DNA of 64,000 bases from Neurospora tetrasperma FGSC 2508 (taxonomy: Eukaryota > Ascomycota > Sordariomycetes > Sordariales > Sordariaceae). Position numbers and translations under genes: made by a program. The notes beneath the pieces were generated by a model. It worked only from the letters and a program-made list of their open reading frames with translations. It searched no databases and had not been told where the DNA came from. Position 1 is the stretch's first letter; every line of letters starts with the position of its first letter. Shown here one piece after another: positions 35,853 through 48,600 of the stretch. The DNA lies in contig NW_009799179.1 of NCBI RefSeq assembly GCF_000213175.1, positions 4,114,858 to 4,178,857 on the forward strand. Direction: 5' to 3'.

Positions 35853-37889
35853 AATGCCGGCTTATACGAGAAAGAAACTATTGTCCTCGATGGGCCTAGG
35901 CGTCTAAGTCTTCTCTAATAAGTTCTAAGTTTCCTCCGACAATCTTTAGGTCTTTTTCAATCTATTTGTCTATCCAGGCAGCGATAGGATATATCTCGGT
36001 TTAGCGGGCGAGTACGGCTGAGCTCCGATAAGTTCCGGGAAGTTAAATAGCGGCTAGGGATAGCTAGTTGACTAATCAGTAGGTAGATTAGGGGGTTGAA
36101 GTTTGAGAGGGTAGTTAGTACTCGAGAAGGTGGTTGGTACTTTAGCATTCGAGAGGGTAGTAAAAGTGCTATTACTGTAGGGAACGTTAGTTTTATAGAT
36201 AAATAGAAAGAAAGAAAAAAGGGGTGTAAATGGGGGTTCTGGCTGGTATTGGTTGGTACGAGCTTTAAAGAGCTAATAGAGAGATTAATACGGTTGTTAG
36301 AGCTGGTAAGGGAGCTAGTAAAGGGAGTGATAGTTGTATTGACTAGTAATGCTAATATTATTGTTGAGAATCGCTTAGTTGCTGAGAGAACCGCTTGGCT
36401 ACTCGTATACGAAAGAAAGGAGTAATAACTTCGTTACAAAGAAAGGGATCTATTTCTAGGGCCCAAGAAAGGCCGAGTTTCAAGTAGGGAAAGTAGGCTA
36501 TGTGGCTCGGGAGTATTCGGAGTGTAAGAAGGAATCATAGTTGTGGATGTTAGCTAGTAGTTTGGTTGGCTAATTAGTATTGGTTAATAGTAATAGCTAC
36601 TTATACGCGAGAGAGAGAGAGTAACAATCTTGTTGCAAAGAGGGGGGAGAGTATAGTTGTAGAAGCTACGGTAGTGAGTTTGTTAATTCTGTATCCCAAG
36701 AAAGGCCGAGTCCTAAGTAGGGAAAATAGGTTATGTAGATTGGTAGTATTCGGGGTATAAGAAGAAAATTATAGTCGTGGATATTAGTTGGCGGTTTAAC
36801 TAATTAATTGGAGTAGTATAGTTGATTGTTACTAAGCGCTCTAGTAGGCTGGAGCGCTCTAGTAGATTGGGGTATTATTAACCGTAATAATATAAGACTA
36901 TAGATTTAAGCTTTTTTGAGCTGGGGATAGCCAGTCTAGGCTTTCGAGTGCTGGGTTCTAGAGTGGTGGTTTCTAGAGTAATAAGTCTATTTAGTTCTTA
37001 AAAGGAAGCGCTTAGTAGTATAGATCTTAGGATTCACTACGACGCCCGTATCTTCGTCGCTGTCTTAAAAAAACAAGGGTAGTAAATTAAGAAGAGTTGT
37101 AATGTATAGTAAGTTCAGCGGGGGAAGTTCGCTTAACTTAATAAAGGGAAGTTTGGTTTAATAAAAAGGCGGTTGAGAAGCTTGTTATTTTGGAGAGTTT
37201 GGTTCGCGGTTGAGAAATTTATTATCTTAGGGAGAGTTTAGCTCGCGGTCAGTCGGGGAAAGGCGCGCTTAAGTGACTACTTTGGCGGGGAGAGGAGAGA
37301 AGAGTCTACGGTCTATAATACTATTATTACAACGAGTAAAAGTGGTGGGGAGATTTTAGTAAGGGTAATAGTTAGTAATAATAGTTGTTAGTCATCTAGT
37401 ACTATTATTACGACAAGTAAGTTGGAAGATAGCGGTCGTAGTTGTAAGTTGGAGGTTCTAGTAGTAATAGTAACGGTTGATTGTTGTTTATTTTGCTATT
37501 ATTATAATGAGTAAAGGTAAATAAGGTTATTGTTAGTAGTGACTTAATTGGTAGTCGATTTTATTATTTTGCAATAAGCCAAAGTAAAGAAGAGTCGAAG
37601 TTGGTAGTGTGTGGTAGATTTAATAAAGAGGATTATTAATATAGTAATTATAGGATTAACGTTTTATATAAACGAAAGGTCGTTTAATTGGATTAGCGTG
37701 TTCGCGGTTTAAATAATTTAGCGATTTAAATAGTTGTTACAAGTTTAATAGAATAGTAGTAATTGTAGGATTAACGCTAGTATTTGCAATTGACGATTGT
37801 TCAATCGGATTGAACAAAATCGCTTAAAATAGGGGCGCGAGGAGTATACTACTCGCAATAGTCACTGCTGTGGAGTTGTAGCTACTACT
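35853..37889. other. Internal region of element C, no recognisable coding capacity
   Basis: About 2 kb without long open frames or retroelement domains. It holds two imperfect tandem units of roughly 200 bases (starting near 36,402 and 36,600, sharing aagaaaggccgagt and agtaggga-rich stretches). It also has three scattered copies of a tactattattac-acgagtaa-like motif (near 37,320, 37,397 and 37,490), and a doubled gagagttt-agctcgcggt motif near 37,190-37,245. Confidence 0.6.
36402..36830. repeat. Two imperfect tandem units of about 200 bp inside element C
   Basis: Unit one (about 36,402-36,599) and unit two (about 36,600-36,830) share in the same order a gagag/gaaag-rich start, cttgttgcaaag or cttcgttacaaag, ccaagaaaggccgagt, agtaggga and atagtyrtggat. 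They differ by indels and transitions. Confidence 0.65.
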
Positions 37890-37956
37890 TAATATAGGGG
37901 GTAACCTTTATTTACAATAGTAAATAAAAATAAAGAAAGGAAGATGTTGTAAGAAG

Positions 37957-37961
37957 GGGGA
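37957..37961 (+). repeat. Target-site duplication of element A (left copy, gggga)
   Basis: It pairs with gagga at 45,391-45,395. The one difference is a G/A transition, as expected under RIP. Confidence 0.75.
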
Positions 37962-38219
37962 TGTTATAGGGCTCGCTACCCGTGGCTGAAGCGACTAGTA
38001 GTCTCGCTAGTCCAAGTCCCTGCTGGTAGGCAACCGATGCGGCTAATTAAATCCCTTGCCGTAATAGTACTCCCGCGGCCCGTGCGCGCGCACGTCCCTT
38101 GAAAAGGATAGTTGGCTATATCCGCCCAAAGGGCGCTCTTTTCCTCTCTTTTCTTCTTTGTAGAACCTTATTAATTAATTAGAGCTAATATTTATACCAA
38201 TTATATTATACCCTTTATA
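37962..38219 (+). repeat. 5' LTR of element A
   Basis: 258 bases. Against the right copy I count by eye about 44 differences, all transitions, and no gaps. Confidence 0.92.
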
Positions 38220-41200
38220 CTAAATTCTACCTCCATTTTTACTAGTAAATACAATAGAAATTAATAATAAAATAGCGGAATAGAATTAAAAATAGCTAAT
38301 AATTTATAGCGCGGTATTATAATATTTATTACCTACTATAATTAGATTTAATAATATAGACTTTAATAACGAAGAAGAGTTCTATAATTTTCAAAATAAT
38401 AATTAACTAAATATTAGTAATACCCCTAGCGATAAGTTTATTAAAAGCCTTATTAGAGTACTAAATAATAATACTTCTCTCTATAATTGTATTAAATCCC
38501 TTTTCTTTAATTCCAATCCTAATTCTATTTTAATTCTATATTTGAATTTTCACCTCGCGGATGCCTCTACGAGCCAAGTAGCGGGCTCTAATATCCCTAC
38601 TTTAAATACCTCTACTAACCAAAATAATAGTTATAGTACTACCCCCTATAAAAAAAATCCTTAAAATTCCCGAAATAGGATAGGCAACCCTATACCTTCC
38701 TCTTTTACTATAATAAACTTATTAAAATATATAATATTAATATTAAAATAAAGTTTTATACTAATTATAATATTGTATAGTATAAAATCTTTAATATATT
38801 TTTTAATAATAAGTAATTCTAATTCAAAGGATTTTAAATTAGTAAAACCGCCTATGGCGAAGAAGACCCTATAACTTTATTCAATTAAATTTAAATAATT
38901 TTTAATTCTTATTAAAGTTGGGATATTACCTTCAATAAATTCTCTTACTTATATTAGAAAAATGGAAAACTATTTGCGAATTTCCTTACTACTTTTAATA
39001 ATGAACTACTAAAAGCCGGCGGCTATAATTAAAAAGGTCCCGCTAAGCTAATATACCTCCGTTGTACTATTAATAAAGAGTTCTATAATAAATTCTTCCT
39101 AATAGATTTTTCAAATAATTACTGTATATATATAGTTCAAATACAATATTATACTACTAATTATAAACGGACGTCCGAGTTTAAAGAAGACTGCTATAAA
39201 TATTTTTGTAATTAGCGAGGCCGCTCTACTTAAAGTAATGGTCTCTACCTTCCTATATCCTAAACTAGCACTTAGAAGCCTAATAACCAATAATAATAAT
39301 CCGCGGCCTAAATGTCGAACTAATTTAAAAATTATATTATAAATACTAATAGTAATATTATTATAGGAACTACTTATATTGGTGCATTTACTAAGGGTTA
39401 TAATAATTGAAAGTAAAGTAGTTTAAATTTAGTTACTTTCTCTAAACGTATTAAATAAATTTCTAATAAAAAACGCCAAAAGTATAAAAATAATAAACTA
39501 TACTTCTATTATAGAACTTCTAATTACTATATAAATAATTATTTTTATTTACTGGCGGTTCCTCTGAATAATAATGTCCGTATTTAAATTATTGCTATAA
39601 AAATCCCTCTATTATCAAAAGAAGAAGAGGACTAAAATTCCGCTCCTAAATAGGAAAAAGAGTAGTTCTAGAGCGAAGTCGGGCCCCGGAACTATCCGAA
39701 GTATTAAGTAAAGTAAAAGAATTCAAATTAAAATCGCAAATAAAAATAGAGCCTATATTAATTCTACTTATTATTAATAATTATAATCTATTCTATATTC
39801 TTATTAATAAGAGTTACTAATATTATACTATAATAAGTAAAAAGGTTATCGAAAATCTTAAAATTCCTATTATCCTTATTAAACTCTATTGTATAAAAGG
39901 AATTTTTACTATTATAGAAAGAGTTACTATTTAAAAACTTATTTACTTTCTAATTGAAATCGATAAATTTTATATATTCCGTATATATTTATATTATTCC
40001 CTTCTTAAAATTCCCAATTATTTTAAATAAGTTATAATTAAAGGCGATATGGGCTTATTCTATTCCTTACGAGAAGAGGATATACTTAGGTATTATAAAT
40101 TATTAAATTCTATATATTAGAAAAAAATAAATACCTAATATAAATTTTATTAAAAATATTAAATCTATTACTTATATATTCGCTACTATCTTTATAGGCT
40201 ATATTCACCGTCTATGGAGAGAACTAAGTAATAAAGTAATTAAGGAAGTTATTTATATAGTTAATTTAAAAGATATAAAAAAGGCGCTATAGCCGAAGAA
40301 GGTCTATATTAAAGAATAATTGGAGAAGATAATTCTCCTAGTATATTATAATCTCCTTCCGTTATAAATGAAAAAGAATATTAATAAATAGAATCTCTAT
40401 CGTCCGGGTATTAATTACCGGATTAAAATTAAGAAGGGACCCAATAGTAAGGAATTTCCTTTAGCCATCGGACTGTTATATAATATAACTTACAAAGAAT
40501 TCTTAATTTTAAAGAAAATATTAAAAAATTTATTAAATAAAGGGTTTATTAGGGCGAATAATTCGGAAGCGGATACGCTAATACTAATTATAAAAAAACC
40601 GGGAGGCGGCCTCCGCTTTTATTATAATTACTAGGCCCTAAACGCTATTATACAAATAAATTAATACTCTTTACTACTTATTAAAAAAGCATTTTGTATA
40701 TTAAAAGGGGTAAAGTAATATATAAAGGTTAATATTATATAAGCCTTCTATAAAATTCATATAATTATAGGGGAGGAATAGAAAATAGTATTTAAGATTC
40801 GCTATAGTTTATTCGAATAATTAATAGTCCCCTTCGGATTAATAAACGCCCTAGCAACGTTCTAACGTTATATTAATTTTATTTTATAGAAATATTTTAA
40901 TAAATTCTATATAATATATATAAATAATATCCTTATTTATACTTTAAGCTCTAAAGCAGACTACGAAACTAAAGTCCGTTTTATATTATAGAAACTCTTA
41001 AACGCTAAATTTCACTTCGATTCTAATAAATATAAATTCGCTGTTAAAAATATTAAATACTTCGGATTTATTATTTACGCTAATATAAGAATTTAAACCG
41101 ACCTTAAAAAAGTTAAAACAATCTTCAAATAATTTCCTCCTACTTTTTAAAAGGGTGTATATAATTTCTTTGGATTCGTTAATTATTATTAAATATTTAT

Positions 41201-43599
41201 ACTTTAATTCTTTAAAATTATTATACCCCTTACTATATTAATAAGGAAAGGGGTTATATTTAAATAAATAAAGAAGTATAAGGCTGCCTTCCAACTATTA
41301 AAAATATTATTCACCTAAACCTTGATTCTTATAGAATTTAACTTAGATAATAAGAAGATATATTTAAAGATAGACTACAATAACTTCACTTTAAGGAGTA
41401 TTATTTTCTAAGAAATAAATAGCGCTAGGAAATATATAATTATAAAATATTATTCGTAGAAGTTTAATATTGCCGAGCGGAACTACTTAATTTATAATAA
41501 AGAAATATGAGCGATTATTAACTATTTAGAATAATAGTCGGCTAAATTATAAAAATTGTAAATCTTTTACTATTCTAACGGATTATTAGAACCTAAAATA
41601 TTTTATAAAAATATAGTGTTTTTTAAAGCGCTAAATATAATAGGTAGAATACCTATTTTAATTCAATTTCAATATTGAATACCGGCCGGGGAAGGAAGGC
41701 GTTATCTTTAATACGCTTTTATAAAGAAAATAAAATATACCGACGGAAGAAAATAAAGAAGCCTATAATTTATAAATAATTCCAGATTCTATATTAAAAA
41801 AGTACTCTCTGCTCCGTATTCTAGCGTTTCAAATTATCTATTCTAAGAAGGAGGGTATATAAGTATTTAAAAATCTGGATTTATAATGATTTTAAAATTA
41901 AATAGCGCTGAAGAACTATTTCTGTTAGTAAGTAAGGATAGTAATTTAGAATAACAACTAATACTTTAACCTAGTATTAAAACTTAAAATTTAGATTACG
42001 GACTATAATATTAATTTAAGGGGCTACCTTTATTACTAAGGCTGCTTCTAAGTCCTAAGAGTATTAATATATATAAAATTGGATGCTATAAACCTTCTAG
42101 ACCGGTCCTAATAACTTAATATACTCTGTACTACCCTAATACAAATAATATACAATTCCCACATTCTTAATTATTTAAAACGAGAAAATACTATAATTAC
42201 TTTTAATTAGTATTTCTATTAACTATTCCTAAATATTTATATCTGGTAATTCCTTTATAATTATTATACTTATGGATTTATAAAGGTTTAGTAAAAATAA
42301 AATAGGGTTTGATACAATCCCTATTAGTACTGGACTAATTTAATAGAAAGATATAAATAAATTTTATTATTAATCTCCCGAAGTTTAATAATAATACTTA
42401 CCTCTAAATAATTAAAGATCGAATAAGTAAGAGTATAATCCTAAAACCTATACCTTCTATAGAAATTGAATTATATATTGAATGTTTTTTATAATATTTC
42501 GTCTGCTACTATAAATTCCTGCGGTCTATTATTAATAATAGAGGGTCGAATTAAATTAACTAATTCTAGGCTAAATTCCATAAATTCTTTAATATTAAGT
42601 GCTTACTAAATACTATATACTACCTATAAACCTATAACGGCCTAGAATATATAAATTAAAAGATATATATATATTTACAAATAGTAATTAATTATATATA
42701 GGATAATTAGGATAAGTAGTACCCTATAGTCCAATTAACTATTAATAGCCATATTAATACTTCTATCGGAATATTTCCCTTCTTTATCACCTACGGGTTT
42801 AATATAGAATTTCCTATTTCTATTATTAAAGAAGGAGTCTATTTAGGAATTCCTCTCTTATTTTCCGAGAAAAGGGTTTATTAATTTATTTAAAAGGTAT
42901 AGTAAATTATAGACTTATATTAAATAACTATAATAATAGCCGCTTAAGAATAATAGAAATTGATTAACTAGTATTATTAATTAGTAGAATACTTTTAAAT
43001 TAGAAATAAGGTTTAATTTAATTTAAAGAATTATATAATAGACCGCCCGAAGAAAAAATTCGATTAATTATATACGAAGTATACTACCTCTAAAATTCTT
43101 TTCCCTTATATAATTGAATTCTTAGGTCTCCTTCGAACTATTTACAATGTTTTCTATATTAATCTCCTCCGCCGAATAGTTACCGATCCCCTCCTAGGCT
43201 AGAAGCTTATAAATAATTAATTACCTGCTATCGAAGTCGAAAGGGAATTAGAATTCCAAATCGAAAAAATTCTATATACTAATACAATAAGAAGGCGCAA
43301 AGGTATAGTTCGAAAGGTTTTAATAAAGTAGAAAGAGTATTAGGATTTAATTTAGGAACCGTTATAAGAATTCTTAAAGATTATAGTACTAAATTATTTC
43401 AAAGGGAAATATAGACCCGTAGTTATAAATAACGGACTATTGAACTAATATATTAAGAAGTACCTTCCTGAAAGTACCCCGGATTAAGAATTTATAGACG
43501 GATAATAGGGAATTTATTACGGAATTATAGTTAAAAAACAAAATTAAAAATTTACAAACCAAATTATAAAGAATAAAAATTTTATTTAGGCTAAGCCTA

Positions 43600-44900
43600 A
43601 GACTACCCTAAATACTAAATATCCTTTATAATATTATTATCTAATAAATCCCTTATAGCGCTATTTATATTGAAACTACCAAAATCCTCCCTCCTATTAC
43701 TAATAATATTTTTATTTATAAAATTGTATAAAGTATAAGGGCGAATATTCTCCGGATATACGTTGGATAATAGCGAGGGGAGTGGGCGAATACTATTAGA
43801 AGAATAGATACTAAGGAGTAATTAAAGAATAAGGGCATCCTATTATTCGAATCTATATAGGATAATAATAGTAAAAATATTAATATAGAAGTATTTACTG
43901 GGAGTATTATCCTTCTTATAAATTAAGAAATAATATTTCAATTAAATACCGGAGGGGCCGGCTACTGGAATAGAGAATTTAAAAGTAATAATAACCGCTT
44001 TTTTCGCCTTCTTTGCCTTAAATTCTTTAATATATTAATTAATAAATTTATTTAATATTCTTTCAATAGTAGGGTCTACTACCTACCTTACTTTATTTAT
44101 ATCGAACTCTATAATAATTATCCTCTTCTAGAGCTTAATTAATTCAATTCCCAACAAAGAATTAGTACTAAATTCACCTGGCTCAATAAAGGGACTAAGC
44201 GGGCGAATAGCGGCCGCCGGAGTACTAACTCTACCCTAAGAGCCGCTATAAAAAAATTAATATAAATAAAAAAGCGGAAGAAACTAATAATTAACATACG
44301 AGGGGATAAAGCCTTTCTCTTCAAATAGAGAGAAACTAGGGAGTGTCTTAAAAGTAGCTAAAAAAATAGTCTATTAAGGACTAGAAATGTAATTAATAAT
44401 ATACTAAACTACAAAAGCGTCCCAAGCCTAAATTAGGGTCGGCTTATAAATAACCTTACTATATTAATAAAGTAAATATACAATAACCGAACTACTTATA
44501 GGAGTAGCAATATAATTGTATCTATAAAAGAGATAATAAATATACTAATTAAATTAAAACTTAATTATATTAATAATAAAGACTATAATTGTATTATTAA
44601 CTATAATTTTACTAATACTAATTATAGTTATATTAAGCTGGGTTTAAACTAGTCTAGGAATCTTAAACTTCTTAGGAGCTAGAATAAGAATTAGGGGCGG
44701 GGCTGGGGAGGAGCCTTATTACTATTATAAAAATTATTAAAATTATTAAAATTATAGAAATTAATTGAAACTAAACGAATTGGGAGTACTAAATATTTTA
44801 AAGTAATTACGGACGCTAAATTAATATAAGAACGAAGGTAAGAACGGAGTAAAAGATTAAATAAAGAATAGAAAAATAAAGAACGAATAATAAAAGTAGC
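43600..44900 (-). pseudogene. Antisense coding-like tract in element A
   Basis: Between A's chromodomain and its 3' LTR the - strand holds degraded coding-like stretches, clearest at about 43,930-44,220, where a mixed hydrophobic and charged sequence ending in a Lys-rich part can be read. Nothing comparable is evident on + in that interval. No family was recognised. It is broken, with several interruptions. It parallels the antisense tract in B, but I could not align the two. Confidence 0.4.
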
Positions 44901-45132
44901 GAGGGAGTAGTAGTATTAAAGAGGGATATTTACAATAGAAAGTTGTAATCTTATTAAATAAGGAGAAAAAAGGAAGAAAAAGAGAGAGGGGAGATTTAAG
45001 AGATATATAAATTATTCGGGTATTAAATAAGCAATAATAAGGAAGGGGTTTATTATCTAATTTTAGGAATATATTTAATAAAATATAAATGTATATATAG
45101 TCTTCTAATTAGGGGAGAAGGGGGGGGGCTAA

Positions 45133-45390
45133 TATTATAAGGTTTACTACCTATAATTAAAGCGATTAATAGTCTTACCAATCCGAATCCCTACCGGTAG
45201 GCAACCGATACGGCTAATTAGGTCCCTTACCGTAACGGCACTCCCGCGGCCCATACGCGCGCACGTCCCTTGAAAAGGATAATTGGCTATACCCGCCTAG
45301 AGGGCGCTCTTTTCCTCTCTTTTCTTCTTCGTAGAACCTTATTGATTAATTAGGGCTAGTATTTGTACTAACTATACTACACCCCTTATA
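45133..45390 (+). repeat. 3' LTR of element A
   Basis: 258 bases, gap-free match to 37,962-38,219. It is preceded by a polypurine tract at 45,111-45,128. Confidence 0.92.
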
Positions 45391-45395
45391 GAGGA
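45391..45395 (+). repeat. Target-site duplication of element A (right copy, gagga)
   Basis: The uninterrupted copy of the target in C's left LTR also reads gagga here, so the left copy (gggga) is the variant. Confidence 0.75.
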
Positions 45396-45613
45396 AGGCT
45401 TCTAGCTAGCCGTTTGTACGTAGTAGATATATTATATAGCGAGTTAGAGTTAGAGCTAGAGTACGGGCTACGGGGTGGCCCGGGCACTATAGTCTAGGTG
45501 CCTAGACTGGGTATAGTAAGGAAGCCTCTATAATAGCCCAGTTAATTTGGGCTGTTACAGCTAGTCTAAGCTATAATATAGAAGGATATGGAAATTTAGG
45601 AATTTCCCTATTA

Positions 45614-45618
45614 AGTAA
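45614..45618 (+). repeat. Target-site duplication of element C (right copy, agtaa)
   Basis: Identical to 35,561-35,565. Element B's gag sequence resumes right after it. Confidence 0.88.
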
Positions 45619-48600
45619 TTATACCCTTATAAATAACCCCGGCTCCTCCTCCACCGAACTAAATACAAAAGACGCTAATAATAATATAAATATATTTATA
45701 AGCAAAACGATTACCGGCCCTTCTTAAAACTATAGTAGTAGTTGGAGAAGTAAAGGTAATAGCTCCGCTCGTTATATTAAATAAATTTCTAATAAAAAAT
45801 ACCATAAGTGTAAAGAGAATAGTTTTTTATATAAAATATAATGCCTCCGACCATTATACAATATAGTACCTATACTTACCGGCTATAAACCTTAAGAATA
45901 AAATTAGTATTAATTTAATTAAGACTACTACGGCTCCTCCTATATTAAAGGGGGAAGAATAATATAAATCTATAGCGGAAGATTAGGGGAAAAGGTAATT
46001 CTAATATATAATCGGGTATTAAAATCTACAAAAGTATTAAATAATAAAGTAGAAGACTTTAAATTAGAAAGTAAATTAGAAATTAAACCTACTTTAATTC
46101 TATTTATTATTAATAATTATAATCTATTCTATATCCTTATAAATAAAGGCTATTAATATTATACTATAATTAATAAAAAGATTATTTAAACCTTTAGAAT
46201 CCCTATAATTCCTATCCCCACCCGCTAAATAAAAGGCGCGTTTATAATTATAAAAGGTACCGCTATTTAAAACCTCGCTTAATTTATTATAAAAGTTAAT
46301 AGTTATACTAAATTAATAGTAATTTATATTATCCCCGAATTCGAATACCCCCTAATCCTAAATAAATTATAGTTTATTACTTATAGAGCCTATTTAATCC
46401 TTTACAAAAAGCGCCTCTATATAAGAGTAGCGGGCAATTAAATTCCCTATATTAGAAGTAAAGAAAAGGAGGAAACGCTATTTATTAAGGAAATAAAATC
46501 TATTATATATATAATAACTACTATATTTGTAGGAACTATTAATTACGTTCGTAAGGAATACAGTAGAGCTATAACCGAGGATTATATTTTAATAATTAAT
46601 TTAAAGGATATTAAAAAAGTTTTTACTCCAAAGAAAGTTTATATAAAAGCCTAATTTCGAAAGAAGATCCCTAAATAATTCTACTACCTCCTCCTTTTAT
46701 AAATAAAAAAAAAAGCTAATAAATTTAATCCCTCTAAGTTTAATGTTGACTATAAAATCCCCCTTAAGAAGGGCCCGGATAGGTAAAACCTCCCCCTCCC
46801 TTTTAACCCTCTATATAATATATATAGAAAAAAGTTATTAGTATTAAAAAAAACGTTTAAAAACCTCCTTAATAAAGGGTATATCCGGACGAGTAATTTA
46901 GAAGTTAGAGCCCTGGTTCTATTTATATATAAACTAAGAGGCGGACTTCGCTTTTATTATAATTATAAAGTATTAAATACTATTACCTATATAGATTGCT
47001 ACCCCCTCCTTCTAATCTGTAAAACCTTTAGAATTTTAAAAGGAATGAAATAATATACGAAAATCAATATAATAGTAACCTTCTATAAAATACGTATAAT
47101 TGCGGGAGAGGAAGGTAAAATAGTATTTAAAACCCGTTATAGTCTTTTCGAATAATTAGTAATACCCTTCGGCTTATTTAAAGCCCTAGCCTCCTTCTAA
47201 TAATATATTAACTCTATCCTATACAATTTCTTAAATAATTTTTACTCTCTATATATAAATAATATACTTATTTATTCTTTTAAATTTAAAGAGAACTATA
47301 AGAAAAAAATTGTAATAGTTCTAAAGAGATTTAAAGAATATAAATTATACTTTAACCCTAATAAATACGAAGTTTTTATAAAAAAAGTTAAATATTTTAA
47401 TTTTATTATCTATACGGATATAAGCGTATAAACCGACCCCGAAAAAGTCAAAGTAATTTTAAACTAATTCGCCCCTATATCCTAAAAAAGTGTATGCAAC
47501 TTCTTCGGTTTTATAAATTATTACTGTATATTTATACTATAATTCTCGAAATTAGCCGCGCCCCTAATTAAATTTATAAATAAGAGAATTGCTTTCGTAT
47601 AAATTAAGGAATATAATATAACTTTCTAGCTATTTAAATGCCTATTTATACGCGCGCCTATCCTTATAAAGTTCGACCCCGACTGTAAAACCTTTTTAAA
47701 GGCTGATTATAGTAGCTACGCCCTCGGAGGAATCCTAATGCAAAAAGTAAAAAATAGGACCCAACGTACTATAGCCTTCTATTCGAAGAAACTTTCTATA
47801 ATCGAACGCAATTACCCTATTTATAATGAAAAAATACTAATAATTATTTTGTACTTCGAAGAATAATTAATAGAATTCTATAATTATAAAACTTTTACAA
47901 TCTTTATTAACTACTATAACCTCGAATATTTTATAGAGCGCTATAGCCTATTTAAATAGTAAACCCGCTAGGCTAAATACTTATTTCGGTTTAACTTCTA
48001 CCTTATTTATTACTTAAATAAAAATATTATAATCCTAGACGCCCTATTCTGTAGATATTAGGATTAACCCTTAGGTAAAGACTTTGAAGCCCGGAATATA
48101 TAATTTATTCCGGAAGCGGCCCTATAGAAATATATATAAATCTCTACCTCCTCAGTTACCCTAGTAGGAAATATATAAATATTTAAAAATCCGGATTTAT
48201 AGTAATTTTAGGATTAAATTGTTTATTTCAATTCTATATACTAAGCCGCCTTATGTATAATTAAAAAGAATACCCGAACCTTTATATTATTACTCTAATT
48301 GAAAGTCTAAATCGCTAATTGTTCTATAGATAAATTAAGGTACCTACGCTATAAAAGGCGCTTTTAAATTCCGGAAGCCCTAACTGTATTTAAAGCCGTG
48401 GTGTTTGTAGTTATTAATTAGGAATAACGAATCGACGCCCTTCGTATAGCCCCTATATAAAAAATGTACGAAGCCTCTATACTAAGTTACTCCGGTAAAA
48501 AAGGAATAGTCTTTACCCTCTCGAAAAAATATTACTAATTATTATTAGGAACCTACGTCCGGCGCTTCTTACGTAACTACTATATTTATAACTCTATAAA

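Larger units (their letters stand above)
37962..45390 (+). mobile_element. Element A: decayed Ty3/gypsy chromovirus inside element C
   Basis: 7,429 bases with two 258-base LTRs. Parts on +: gag-like (about 38,220-39,700), protease (about 39,740-39,960), reverse transcriptase (about 40,400-41,160), RNase H (about 41,250-41,560), integrase (about 42,000-43,000) and chromodomain (about 43,240-43,430). A polypurine tract (45,111-45,128) precedes the right LTR with the same short spacer (ctaa) as in B. LTR ends and layout make A a sister family of B. It looks complete in layout but is a fossil with many breaks. Of all the elements it is the most deeply nested, hence among the youngest insertions. 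Confidence 0.9.
35566..45613. mobile_element. Element C: non-autonomous LTR element inserted in B's gag and carrying element A
   Basis: Bounded by LTRs of about 287-290 bases with mirrored ends (taata..tatta) and a perfect duplication agtaa. The internal part (35,853-37,889, about 2 kb) shows no gag or pol, is less AT-rich than its neighbours, and contains internal repeats. It therefore looks like a TRIM/LARD-like element moved by another element's proteins (inference). Its right LTR is split by element A. The orientation cannot be settled from coding content. Confidence 0.8.
37890..45613. repeat. Right LTR of element C, split by element A
   Basis: The LTR occupies 37,890-37,961 and 45,396-45,613 (about 290 bases together). 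Element A plus its target duplication sits between. The left LTR (35,566-35,852) shows the same sequence uninterrupted, which gives direct proof of A's insertion. Confidence 0.87.

Noticed and set aside
35514-36148. Short - strand frames in element C
   Set aside because: They cross LTR boundaries, have no domain-like content, and fall within chance expectation.
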